Positions 1 through 11,900 of a stretch of 64,000 nucleotides of DNA are shown here, in pieces. The first letter of the stretch is position 1; each line of letters begins with the position of its first letter. Both the position numbers and the translations under genes were made by a program. This DNA is from Opisthocomus hoazin (Eukaryota > Chordata > Aves > Opisthocomiformes > Opisthocomidae). Location: NCBI RefSeq assembly GCF_030867145.1, contig NC_134433.1, positions 15,907,896 through 15,971,895 of the forward strand, written 5' to 3'. The notes under the pieces are model-generated. The model was not told the origin of the DNA. It made no database searches and saw only the letters and a program-made list of their open reading frames with translations.

Positions 1-919
1 AAATTTACTGTACTACAGGAAATCGAAATGTGAAATAAAGATCTCAAACAACTGAAATATTTAAAAAGATACAGAAGTTGGGCGTGCGTGAGAGCCATTC
101 TGAGTGAGCTGGCTCCCGCTGGGACCGTCCCTTATCAATCCATCACCCGGCCTGGCTGAATTTTATAAGAGATAATAGGGTGGAGGGAGACTGGAAATAG
201 AATCTATCCATTACAGGAGACTGAATGACAGCTTCTCGGTGCAAAATAAGATCATAATTAACAGAGGGGAGAGAGAGAGAAAGTTTTCCCTTTTCTGCCG
301 CTGTTTGTTGTCCTTTCTGGCTCCGTGGGGCAGGGTGGGCACCCACGGGGGTCCCGGGGAGCTGTAATGTCTAAGAAATATCTAAGGAAGAGGTGCCTTC
401 ACGCGTGTGTGCATTCCCCTGGGTGAGCTGGAGGAGGTGGAGGTGTTCCTGCCGCTGCATGCCAGTCTGGATTTCATACTGGGCTGACTATGGATGTTTG
501 CAAACTGCTTTATTCAGCATCTCTTTCTTTTTTTTTGTGCTGCCTCACAGTCCCACTCTGCTCACGTGGCTTCCACAGCCCGTGGAACCCCTGGAAGTCT
601 GCTGGCAGGAAATCCAGACCCTCCTGTGTCACCTCCTGGGAGGGAAGAGAAGTTTGGTGTCCAGGCTGAGATCCAGTTCTCCTTCATGCCCGCGCTGTCC
701 TTCCCACCACGGCTCCAGCGGCATCTTTGTTCCTTATTTTGGGAATGGCTCCTTAGTGCTGCAGCTGCTTCTCGAGGTACTTCATGTATGGCTTCATGGT
801 GGGGCCCTCCAAAACAGCAGCTTCTAAAAAATGTACGTGCTTTTGAAATTTCTTGGTACAAGCAAGGTTACTTGGTCTCTGTCATCTGCTGCTAACGGGT
901 CTTTATTTTTTCAACATAG
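1..919. other. Intergenic, no gene seen
   Basis: Unique-looking sequence with a short GA run (about 266-281). Open frames are short and overlapping with no recognisable product. Confidence 0.5.
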
Positions 920-923
920 GACC

Positions 924-1052
924 TCCAAAATGCAGCCAGACCAGCAGCCCATCCTGCTCCGTGGGACATCTGGGGTGGTTGGAGAAGTCCAAAATACAGC
1001 CAGGACCAGCAGCCCGTCCTGCTCCGTGGGACATCTGGGGTGGCTGGAGAAG
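924..1052 (+). repeat. 64/65-bp tandem duplication, two copies
   Basis: Copy 1 spans 924-987 and copy 2 spans 988-1,052. They differ by a few substitutions and one inserted G. The pair is bounded by an acceptor-like TTTTTTCAACATAG (ending 919) and a consensus donor GTAAGT (1,052), so it could be read as a 132-nt exon, 920-1,051. See findings. Confidence 0.9.
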
Positions 1053-3180
1053 TAAGTTGCATCTTAACGTTGTATCAAACTTCACCTCCTTTCCTTGCTG
1101 CACTCTGACACCCGCTCGTTGTTCGTCGTTCAACTAGATGATTAAATCCTCATGAACATCAGCAGGAGCCAGGTTATGTTCTTTGTCTTTAAAATGCCCT
1201 TCAAAATAGAAATGCCCAAGTGAAAACATTTTGGAATGTTTTTTCTTCTGGCTCATTTAATTTTGAAGCAGTGTTAGGAGCACTGCTACTGCTATTAGAC
1301 CCAATATTTAGGAAAGTGAAATTGCAATACAAGTAAAGGAGTTTGTGAAGCATTTTGAATTGCAATGAGAATAGATCGGGTGGATTTAAATGCTGGGAGC
1401 TGGGAAACCGTGCTCATACATGGGAAGCCTGGCAGGGAAATCGTCTAGAAAGGCTAATGAGGCTCCTGCGTGCAAGGGAATAGCAAACCCCAGACTGGCG
1501 ATGCTGGGAAGGAAATCATCCTAATGTGCTAGTGTTTAGTAACCCGAGACTTTTAATTAATAACATGAGCAGGGACATTTGAAAAAATATAGATGATGCC
1601 TATTTTGAAACTGTCCATCTCTACATGTACTGCACATAACGTTCACCCTACAGCTAGAGACGGCGGTCGGGCTCCCGAGTCTGCAGCCGGTTTATTCAGT
1701 AGCCCAGAGCAAACTCAGTGCTCCGTCTTCCAGGGTTCTCCGGTTGAAATGCAGGAGTCTGGAGGGCTGCAGGCAGGTTAGCGAGAGGCGGCTGCGTCAG
1801 TCCACGGAGTTAAACTCACGCGGTCGCTGGGCTATCAGCCTGTCTGACGGTGTAAGAGGTGCTGCCTGAACACGCACCCGGCCGTCTGCCCGGCACTGCG
1901 CGAGGGTCCAGCAGGTCGTCATGCAAAACGCTCAGGTGGGTTCGTTTCTGAGATGAGACAACCTAAAAACGCCCAAGGTAGAGGAAATTGCTACCTCGTT
2001 GTTTCTTGTTGTCTTCCTCACTGCCATCGCCCTGTGTGTCGGGGTGCGGTTTAGGGCTGACGTATCGGTGTCGGGGGAACTGGAGCCTTTCCAGCCGTGC
2101 TGTTGGGCTGCCCGGTAGCCTTCAGGCTTGGAAAACTGGGCAAACAGAGCCAGCGTGCTGATCCAACACATGAATTGCGTGGTGACCTTCAGGAAACCTT
2201 TGGAGGTGTGAATCCAAAGCCCGGAGCACGCATCCTCCCAGGGCGCACAGCAGCGTCCCTGGGGGTTAAGGTCCTTGGACCAGGGGAGACGCCGGGGTCC
2301 GTCCCAGCCCGGGCTTTGAGTTACCCCTAAATGGGTGCTTCCCCAGAAGAGTTCGGTTCACTCCTGCTTCCCACGCAGGGCCAGGGGCTGGGCAGGGTGG
2401 CCCTGAGCCCTCCCCCAGCGCCTAGCTTGGGTCTGAGCTTTCCGGTTTGTAGAGGACTAAGGGGAGTTGGCAAAACTGGGGCTGCCAGGGCTCGCACCCC
2501 CCCGAAACGTCGGTGCGGCCGGAGATTTGCGCCCGCGCGTCGCCCGCTGCGGCTGATGGCGAGAGTCCCCGTCCCGGCGCCGCGGCAGGCAGCCCCGGGA
2601 GGGGGGCAGGCAGCCCACCACCCGCACCCCTCCGTCGCGCTGGAAGCAATCAAAGCGCCGCGCCGCCGCCAGATTGCCTTGTCCGTTCCAATGATCTTTA
2701 ACTCCGTTTTTCCCCAAGCAATCAGAAGCACTTTCTCTTCGTCCAGGTGGTCTTTTCCCATTTAGCTCTTCCCAGTCCCAGGACCCAGGGCAGTCACATC
2801 TCATCACGCCTTCTTTCAAGCCATTTGTAAGTCCTGCTTGTGCTGTTGCCATCAATTTAGTGGCAGCCTCCGCTCCCTCCCGCGCTAACCACAGCTTATT
2901 TGGGAATGAAACTGGGTCTTCAGAGCCCCGGTAGATGCAAAGGCAAATCCTCTGCCCCTGCAGCCCGGCTTTCCAAGCCTGTGCCCGTCAGCTTTTCGTG
3001 CAGACGGCAGGGTGGCTCTCCCTGTTTTTTTTTTTTGAGAGGGTCAATCCCTTTAAAAACTTTCCCCTAGAGAGACTGTTACAAAGCAGATACAAATGCG
3101 GATTTTTATGAGTGACCTATTGTCTGCTGAGGAAGTGAAGACTGAAAACATGCAAGAACACTGCTTTCCCAAAGGCTGAA
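1053..3180. other. Intergenic, no gene seen
   Basis: AT-rich and repeat-free at 1,190-1,640, GC-rich with a CpG-dense patch at 2,500-2,660. No coding sequence, RNA gene or repeat family recognised. Confidence 0.45.
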
Positions 3181-3217
3181 TTATTATTATTGTTATTATT
3201 ATTATTAATAATAACAA
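3181..3217. repeat. (ATT)n repeat with a perfect 12-bp-arm palindrome
   Basis: A trinucleotide tract. The bases 3,190-3,217 form two 12-nt complementary arms (TTGTTATTATTA / TAATAATAACAA) around TTAT. Confidence 0.85.
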
Positions 3218-3645
3218 CAGGCAACATCCTTTGGCCATCCGGGCTTTGAACCTTCCCAATTCACGGTGTTCTGCGCCTGCACGCTCCCTCCCGCTCTCCT
3301 CTGAGCAAGGAGTCCCTGGTCCCCCACGCCCTGAAGGTCTTCTCTGCCCTGGGGGGTCTGTCCTGGTGCTCCCGGTGGCACGTCTGTCCCCAGGGAAGGC
3401 AGCCCAGGGCTCCCGGCCCTCCCCGCGGGCTGTCCCCTGCTGCAGTGCCAAGGTCCGTGCTACAGCCTTTTTGGTCCGTAGCTTGCCCAGGCTTCTGCCT
3501 GGACTAGGAATCTTTCAGCAGCAGATTGCAAAACACAGGATCACCTGCACTGTGTATCAATACAAAAGAAAAATATGAAGATACAGAATTAAAAGGTCAC
3601 TTAATAGGAAGCCTGTCCTGTCTCTGGTGCACCAAGCATCAACTC

Positions 3646-3743
3646 AGCAAAACACTTTAGCTGGGTGATTAAATACGAGCTTGCTCTTCAGTCCACCGCT
3701 CTTCAGCAAAGCAGTTTAGCAAGTGCTGAAGCACTTTGCTGAA
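3646..3743. repeat. Imperfect 17-bp direct repeat plus an overlapping inverted repeat
   Basis: CAGCAAAACACTTTAGC (from 3,646) recurs as CAGCAAAGCAGTTTAGC (from 3,704). The second copy also forms a 10-bp-arm inverted repeat with 3,734-3,743 (TTCAGCAAAG / CTTTGCTGAA). Confidence 0.7.
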
Positions 3744-5214
3744 CGAGGGTTTTGCTATCTTTCTGTTTTTCCTTGGGCAGAAGAATTAAACTCGCGTCGG
3801 TACCACCTATTAATAAGGCAGAAAGTAGCCGAGGCAGTACTCGCGCGGTGCAACAGAGCTCATCATTTTTCTATATATGAGCAATTAAACTGCTCCAGGA
3901 GGCCTGTGTCTTTATATCATCACCTAATGACAGTGCAAAAGTATTCAGGGGAAGGAGAGGGGGAAAAAAAAATCCCATCCATATTTAATTGGCAGAGTTA
4001 TCACCTTCGCTTCAGAGCCCTAACTTACAGCCCTGCTGGCCAGTTTCCAAGTCAGATCTGTTTCCCGAGACTGGAAAGCGAGTAAAGTGTCCTTACATTA
4101 TACTTCTGCAACAAAATACCATTTGAAAGCTCATGAGCACTCTCCCAACTGCAGGAAGTAACAGACAGTCCGTTTTCTTTGCGGCAAATGAAGATATCTT
4201 TGAGCTGTTAGATTCTTTTCTTTGTTTTTTTTTAAGGAAATTATTTGTGGTATTTATTATCATCCAGCCCCACACTTGCCTGTCAGATTAAATTTTTTAT
4301 TGCACTAAAACAAAAAGCCATCTGGTGCTCCTCGGTACCGGCGAGTGGCAGCGTGGCCCTTCTTGACGCAGGGTTTTGATTCCTCCCAAGGTCCTTTTTC
4401 TCTTTTTTTTTTCCGTAAATTCTCCATTCCGCTGTTTTCATCCGTGTGTCCCCGAAGTCCTCCTAACGCTTGGTTGTGTTCCCTGGGGCTCGGCATCCTT
4501 ACGCCCCGTCCCTCGGCGGTGCGTTTCTCGGGGCAGTGTGGGGGCTGTCCGCTTTCACCGCGCTTGTGAGGAAATCCATCGCTGTTCCGGGGGACCGTGG
4601 CTCCTCTGCCAAATACCTCGTTTACCAGATTCTTCTTGTTCTTCTGCAAGCCCCAAGGTCCTCCTGTGGGTTTGCAATGCTTTGCTCAGGCCCCGGGCTC
4701 AAACTGAAGCTATTTATCTTTTTCTTCCCTTCTTTCCTCCCTTCTCAGCCGGAGCTGAGCTCTGGCTGGTGATGGAGGTGCCTGGACCCTCAGGCTTCCT
4801 GATGTGCCTGAGGATACCCCAGCTGCCTTCAGGTGTCCATGCCAGCGCTGTCTGACGGCTCCTTCCAGGGGTTGTCCCTGCAGCTGTGGTGGAAGAGACC
4901 TCTGGCACCCGCTGGCGGTGACGGTGAGGGACCCAAAACTGTGGTGGGAGGGCAGGTCTGGCCCCCGTTGGCTGTCATGTGGAGGGACAGCAGAAAAATC
5001 TCACCAGGAAAGAGTGGTCCTGACCACCCAGCCCTTCTTGGCTTGAAAACCCACCTCTTCTCGGCTTTGCAGTGCCCTGTTGCAGGGGGTTTTGCCTTAT
5101 CACGTTCTGAAGAGACAGAGAAAGAAAAAAGAGAGAAAAAGGAGAGGAGAAATATCGATAACTTCCATCTCCTCAAGCCCAGTTACTAGCCTTTGACACT
5201 TCTCCACCACTTCA
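3744..5214. other. Intergenic, no gene seen
   Basis: Mixed composition. 3,840-4,060 is AT-rich and repeat-free. 4,300-5,050 is GC-rich with overlapping short open frames and no recognised product. Confidence 0.4.
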
Positions 5215-5670
5215 GCTTCACAAAGCCCCGGCTCTCAAAAGATTAATTGATGTAGGCCACTCAACCTATTTTCAAATCCCTTTCAGTTACCATTTAAAAC
5301 CTTCTGATTTATTTTTTTTGATAAAGTCACTGAGGCTTTTTATGGATTCTCAAATGATCGTCCAGCTTGACAAATTGGATTCTTAAAGCTGGTTCTTTAA
5401 AGAAAAGGATGTGGTCTGACAAGACAAGAAACAGCTCATCTTTGAGACAGGGGTATAAATAAAAAAAAAAAAAAATCCCTTTCTTCAAGCCTGGTGTTAC
5501 TCAATGGGTGTCTCGCTCGTCACTGATAATCTTATCTGTCTGTGATGGGAAGGGACCCACACAAAGGGGCCCCGACCGGCTGGAGGGCTGATACGCCTCT
5601 GATTAATAGGACTGTCCAGCACGAGCAGAGCCTCGGGGAAGGTGATTAATGCCATTTGATACGAACTCCG
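5215..5670. promoter_or_regulatory. Candidate regulatory element with paired GATA motifs
   Basis: An AT-rich block containing A15 (5,461-5,475) and two opposed GATA motifs, TGATAA at 5,524-5,529 and TTATCT at 5,532-5,537, followed by TTAAT/TGATTAAT motifs near 5,598 and 5,642. Regulatory role is inferred from composition and motifs only. Confidence 0.3.
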
Positions 5671-6589
5671 ACCCCCTCCCCTCGCCGACACCGCGCCGGG
5701 GGCACCTCCTGCCGCCGGTGATGGATTGACTCCTGCCGCCCGGTCCGCGCGCGGTGCAGCTGGCAGGGTGGTGGCAGCCGGGTCGTCACCCCTGACTTGT
5801 GCTGAGGTTTGTAAGGTCGTGTCGCTCCCCAGTGCCGCAGTCGATGTTTCTGATGGAGTTTTTATTGTCTGTGCTCAACCCCTGCTTTGCACTGGAGTCC
5901 AGGTACGCGCCGTGTCACCCCAGGCTCTGCGAACAGCAAAACCACATCCACGTCTAGCGTAGGCATGGGGTAGCGATGGAGCCGGAGCAATGCGCTTCTG
6001 ATCTTTGTGAACCCAAACAGGGATGCTCCTGCAAGATCTCTCCCATACCTGCTGGCCATCAATGTTCTTTCAGATGTGCCTGGATAAAACTCGTGCGTGG
6101 AAACGTAACCGTGGTAGCTGCACCTCCAAGAGTGGCTGGAGCGAGTACCGCTGGGAGAGGAGAAGTCCAAAAGCCCTGTCTGCAAGCGCCTGCCTGCCTC
6201 CGAGATGAGCCCAGGTAGAGTCCAAGTGAGGCACCTTGGAAAATCAGCAGTCCTGGGTGATGGGACTGCCCCGGTGTCCCTTGTCAGAGCACCCGTGGGC
6301 TGGCATCACCGCTCCTCTGCCTGAAGGTCAAGCTGGGAGCAGCCAGGAGCTGCCGGCTCAGGCTGGCGCCGAGGAGATGCTTGGCTGGGGCCGTGCAGAG
6401 CGGTCCTGCAGACGGGTCCGGCAGGGCCACCGTGGGCTTGGGCAGGGCCGCACGGCGTCACGCCGGTGGCATTTTGGCTTCGGAGAGAGGCGAGGAGCTG
6501 GGACCGCTCTGCCTCGCAGCCTCAGGGCTGCAGTCCGGCCAGCAGCCAGGGCGCTCGGTCTGCCCGGGCAAGGCAAAGTATAGTCTCTT
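5671..6589. other. GC-rich intergenic sequence, no gene seen
   Basis: CpG-containing, with overlapping GC-driven open frames on both strands. No domain or repeat recognised. Confidence 0.4.
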
Positions 6590-6900
6590 TCTCTTTAAGT
6601 AATATTTTAATTGCAGGCTTTTCATTTTTAGGTTGACTACCTTTACTTCGACAATTTTGCACTTAGCAGTTACTCTGAATAGTGGCCCTGTGTCATAGCT
6701 CCTACCTGCTCTCTGTATTGTATGACTCCAGGTGATACTTTATCTCTTATTATGATTATTTATGATGATGTCCAGTTTAGTTCTGTAGCAGAGGGAGATC
6801 ATTAACCTCTCCCGCAGTCAAGAGAACTCTCTGTGTTGTTTTCAAAGCTATTAAAGCTTTGAAAACTCCTCTTTTTTTTTTTTAAACTCAAAAACCTACA
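6590..6900. promoter_or_regulatory. AT-rich candidate element containing a perfect 12-bp-arm hairpin
   Basis: AT-rich and repeat-free. Bases 6,838-6,866 form perfect arms GTTTTCAAAGCT / AGCTTTGAAAAC around ATTAA. Each arm carries a TCF/LEF-type TTCAAAG core, in opposite orientations. A T12 run follows at 6,872-6,883. Confidence 0.4.
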
Positions 6901-9900
6901 GGGCTGCAGAATAAAATGCTGACGCAGGTCGGCTACTGCAGGAGGAGCGCAAACCCTCCCGCTGCGTCTCACTGAGCTGCGAACGGAGCTCCGGAGTCAG
7001 GAGGAAGTTAGAAAATGCACGCGTGGTGCTGGGAGCCCGGAGGCAGGTTTTGGTGGTGCTGAGAGAAGAGGAGGTGGCTCGGGCTCAGGAGGGGTGGGAG
7101 ATGCCACCACGGTCTCCAAGGTCCGGTGTCCCCGGGCTGTGTGTGGGCAGAGGGAGGTGGGCTGCAGGCCCCACGGCGGGGTCAGCAGCTGGCTTGGCTG
7201 GGACATGTGCGTTGGAGCAAACGCGCTTGTTCCTCCAAGAACACCCACGAAAGCCCCCATGGATGATCATCACCTCGGGATGCTACCACTGGCTGCACTG
7301 GTTTCGGGTGCTTTTTCACGTGGGTTTACATGGTGCTGGGCCTGCCTTTGTGCGAGCGAGGAGTGTCTTGCAGGTTGCTGCTTTTGGAAGCTGCATATGG
7401 TCACTTCACGTCTGTTTATGGCCACCTAATGCCATCCAGAGATGCTGCTTGTTCCACCTGCCCATGGTGGAAACAGGGAGAACCTCTCAATTTTCCATGG
7501 CTGGCTGAGGTAGGGCTAATTGCCGGGAGGTTTAATTAGTCATATGGGGAATTTATCTGGAGAGAGATGGAAGCAGATGCTCTGCCTCCCACCCAGGCAG
7601 GTAGCTCCTGGAGATGTGTATCCACTCCAGAGACTGCGTTTTGCTCAGGACCGAGAGGTGGTCCTGATGAGAATCCGGTCTGTGGTAAGAGGGATGCTCG
7701 TGTCCTACAAAGTCACCTTGCCTCCCAGTTCCTTCACACCCAGAAGATCCTGAAATGAGATGTTCCCCATCTCCACAGAACCACAGGCTGCTCTAACGTG
7801 ATGGCTGATGGTAATAAAGCCTTCGTAGACGTCCCCGTTTTTTTGGAAGCATATCGTGCTGACCATATGGCTGGGGAATACGGAGGCTACATTCATGATG
7901 GGATGCTAATGAATTGGTAACTTTGTCTGGCCTGTCGGTGCCTCTCAAAAACAAGAAAATGCTGTTCATTAAGCTCTTGTTAAAGTGCCATCATGAAGAG
8001 AAAAGCCTCTCTCTCTCTCTCTCTCAGAAAAAAGGTGCAATTCCTTGTTGTTCTCTTCCCAGTTCTTCCAGGTGAAGTTTGCTCTGTTTGAAAGCCAGGA
8101 GATGATTTTCCTAATGGCTGTAACTACATCGCTCATGTTCTGGCTGTGCTCCTCTAGCTGTGATGCATCCCAGGGGAGGTGAGTATTTGCTTTTCTACAA
8201 AGCAAACAGGGTGACATGAGGAAATATAGAGAATGAGGTGCTGCTTTCACAGGGCCACCTCCCCGACGCAGCTGTGTCTCCATGGACCTGCTTGCAGCAC
8301 CTCCATCCTGGTGTCCCAGGAGCTGTCTCCCATGTCGAACGCTGCCTGAGAATGAGTCTTCATCGCATTAATGCCATTTAAAAGATTGAGGTGTTGAGGC
8401 CCAAGAGAATTTGAAGGACTTGCCTACCTGGGAAGAGAGCCCCAATCTCCGGACAGCCACTGGGGGCTGTAGGCACCAAAGCAGAGCATCCATCACCCCA
8501 AGGTTAAGTGGGCAGGGACCTCTCAGCAGTCTGAGCCTGGTGTAAGCAGATCAATAATAATAATGGAATATTAATATTATCCAGAAAGCATCTGTAACTC
8601 TTCCAGCGGATCATGTAGTGTAACCTTGCTGTCTGACCAGAAATCCCATCTGGCTCCTGACTTATCCCAGGAGCTTCGGCACCCCGTGTCACCCAGGTGA
8701 GCTGGGCGGGGACGCCTGGACCTGCAAAACGAGCTGCTGTGAGCAGTGATCTGCTGAGCTGCCAGCCCAGCCAGTCGTGGCGGGTGCCGTGCCAAGGCTG
8801 AGCACGGGTATGCAGACGCTGTCTTCTCCTGGGCTATGAGGAGCTTCCACCCTGTGTTGCCCATCCTAAATTCAAGGCAAAGCAGCAGAGCTGGGCTACT
8901 CGGGCCGCTTGTTTTCTACTCTGTGCCAAAGCTCTGCGCTGTCTGCCGCCGCAGAGAGGGTGAAGCTCACAGGCAGTGGTCCTCACACCAGCCTGCACCA
9001 CCGATGGACTTCAGCTTGGAGAAGTTGTGCTCCATGTACGGAGAGTGCATCCTACTACTGGGAACGATGGATGGAGAGCATCGTGCGTCCTGCTGGTGTG
9101 GGCAGCGAGCACTGGGGTGCCCCAGAAGCATCCTGCATGCTTTCATTAAAATGCAGAAATGAGTTTGTGGCTGATGCACTGCGTCAGTCTGAGTTTACGA
9201 AGACGTCACACCGAGGAGTGCTGAGGCTGGGTGATGCCTTCCCGTTTCCCAAGAGCCTTCAAGCCCTGGGTGCTGGAGGAGCATCGGGGCCGGGGCGGGC
9301 TGGGGTGCCGCACACGGGTGTGGGCGCTCACGGAGGGAAAGAACAAGAGTTTGAGATCGGAAAGGAAACTAGGCCAGAAAATGCAGCAGGTAGTTTGCAA
9401 AAGGATGATCCAAGCAGCTTTGATATGGATATGTTCCCTCGCAAAGACACAGCCCTGGAGAAGCTCTTTATCAGTGTCAGGCGATGACAAACGACAGCGG
9501 GGAAAGTCACGGGGCCGCAGCGCGTTGTCGCAGCTGCAGCACCTTGGAAATGATACAGGTATCGCCGCCGCGCCTCGGGGTCCCGCGCCCGCCTTAATTA
9601 ATCACGGAGAAAAAGGATTGTCTTTGCTTCTGTTCTTTTTATAGCAGGATAAATGAGGGAGGGAAGGTGAGCAAGAGGAAAACTGCATGTGGGCACATTT
9701 GGGGGAGATGGTTCCCCGTCCCTGCCTCGTACACAAAGACCTTGCTGCCCGTCAGGAAGCGCAGGACGTGCCCCTGTGTCGGGGGGGAGCGGGGCGAGGA
9801 AGAGGAGGGGAGGCAGCAGCAGTCAAACTGGCACTAAACGCTGGGCCCTTTCCTGTGGGGCTGCTGGAGGCCAAGGACGGCGCAAAGGAGCGGGGCTAAT

Positions 9901-11429
9901 TGAACCAGAGATTAAAAAAAAAAGGGGGAAAAATCAAGCCAGAGTTTCTTACCATTACCTCCACTCCTTCTTTTTTTTTCAAGAGTTCCCTTGAAGCCTT
10001 GTCTGTATAAATGTTGAGTTATACAGTTCTTTGAGTCTTTACTAGAAATGGCTCTGAATTACTTTTTTTTATATAATCTGTTTCATTTCCAGCACTCTGC
10101 CGTATCTCGCAGAGGAATATCTGCAGCTGTCGACCGGCTCGCTCTCCCGCTGCCAGGCTGCTGCGCCGCCTCTTCTAATAAAGTTGCCCTCTGTTCCACT
10201 GCAGGGCAGCAATCTGAAATGAAAATTTTATAGGAGAGGTTGGGAAATGGAGTCTGAATCTGGGCTTCAGGTAAGATTTTCATAATACCCCAGGCACATA
10301 CACGCACGATGTCTGGGGCTTCAGAAGCGAAAGGGACTGTTTCCCTTAAACCCCTGCTCGGTGGGGTCGCTGGCAGTGTCTGAGGCTCAGCCCTCACCCG
10401 CGTCCTCCCCCGGTTACGGTGTGGGTTTGGGACCCGGGTGGGATGCAGCATCACCAAGACTTGGCATCACAGTCACGGAGATGGCAACGTCCCCGCGTGA
10501 CCCACAGGAAAAGGGGGCTGTTTGGTGGCACCGCTGTCACGCCAGCGCTGGGCTGGGGTCACAACCGCCCTCGCCACAACCACCCAGCCGGCGAGACCCA
10601 CGGGTCCTGGTGGTGGGCTCCGTGCTAGGTGGTGTCAGAAGAAGCAAAAGGAAAAATGATGCTGCTTCTCTTTCTAGAGGCTTCAGAGGAGGTGGGGTAT
10701 TTTATACATCCCTGTGCTGCTGGGATCACTGGAAGCCTCTCCATTGCCCTCACTGGATTTGGCTTCTCCCCGGTTAAGTCCCATCTCTGGGCTAGACGGG
10801 CCGCGTGTTCAGCCCAGCGCAGCGTTCCTGGTGCTCTCTTTGCCCGTGAAGGCAGCCTCGACGGCTGGGCTGGCGGAGTTATCGATGTGTGCACAGACAT
10901 GAACACCCGGACTCCCACTGCGGCGATGTTTTCAGTGGCTGCGGGTGCCGGAGAAGGTAAGAAAATCCTCAAAAACACAGGGGAAATAAAGTCTCTTCAG
11001 AGGAGACTGAAACCTTCCCTGGTCTGCTGACGCGGGGCTGACCTTCAGGATGCGGTCTGGGAGGACAGAGCCAGCGTGCTGCTGGAGGTGGCAACGATGG
11101 GGCACATCGGCAGGGCTTCGGCGGGAGGGGACGCTTTGGTCTCTGCCCTGCAAACCCCTCCCGCAGCGTCCTGGGGGTCCGGGCAGCCCCCCAGCCCACG
11201 AGGAAAACCCAGGAGCAAGGTCAAAGCTGCCGGTCCCGTCCTCCAGTTGCAGCACCTTGCTTTGGGGTGCCGGGCAGGGTGACCTCCCACCGGGATGGGG
11301 TCTGCGGGTGCTCCTGGTCGCCGGCCTGAGCGGTTTCTGCTCTTGCTCAGCAGCGTGATGAACATGGAGGTAATTTCTTCTCTGCTTGCCTGTGATGATC
11401 CCTGTCTTTTCCATCTCCCATAAGGTCCT
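6901..11429. other. Intergenic, no gene seen
   Basis: Mixed GC-rich sequence. A (CT)n tract lies at 8,007-8,025. AT-rich patches occur at 8,550-8,590 and 9,905-10,110. Open frames reach 192 residues but overlap on both strands and match nothing known. Confidence 0.4.
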
Positions 11430-11900
11430 TTTCTTGTTGTTATTGCTATCATTGTAATTATTCTATGAAAATGTAGAGCTGCTGGGCCAGGGCTGGGGTC
11501 CCAGCGGTGCTGTGAAGCGCTGTCGAGACCCCTCTGTGCCCCGCTCGCCGCCTCCCTGGTGCGGAGCAGTTGCTGTGAGGGTCACCACGGCCCGGGACGG
11601 GGTGCGGGCAGACTTCTTTTGGGCATGGGCAGACTTTTGGGCACGGGCAGACTTTCAGGCTCGGGTGCTGCTGTCTGGGTCTGGCTCATCTATGCTAAAC
11701 AGGCGGCATTAGCCCTCTCCGGGGCTGATCAATATTTAATGTGGAATTTACAAAGATCGACTCGAGGACGCGTTTAAAATGGGAGCATTAGCCCTAGGTG
11801 GCAATTTCCGAGTCGCAGCAGCAGAGTTTGATTATTTAGCGAGATGGCATTTCGTACACTTAAAATAATCCCTAGGACCTCTCTTCCCCGAAACTGTTGA
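11430..11900. promoter_or_regulatory. Candidate regulatory element (AT-rich parts, repeated GCATTAGCCCT)
   Basis: The AT-rich part at 11,700-11,880 carries GATCAATATTTAATGTGG and two copies of GCATTAGCCCT (11,706-11,716 and 11,785-11,795). It is bounded by GC-rich sequence. Conservation was not tested. Confidence 0.25.

Noticed and set aside
6838..6883. Bacterial-type intrinsic terminator or Pol III gene end
   Set aside because: The window is vertebrate; no A/B box or small RNA gene was found upstream of the hairpin.
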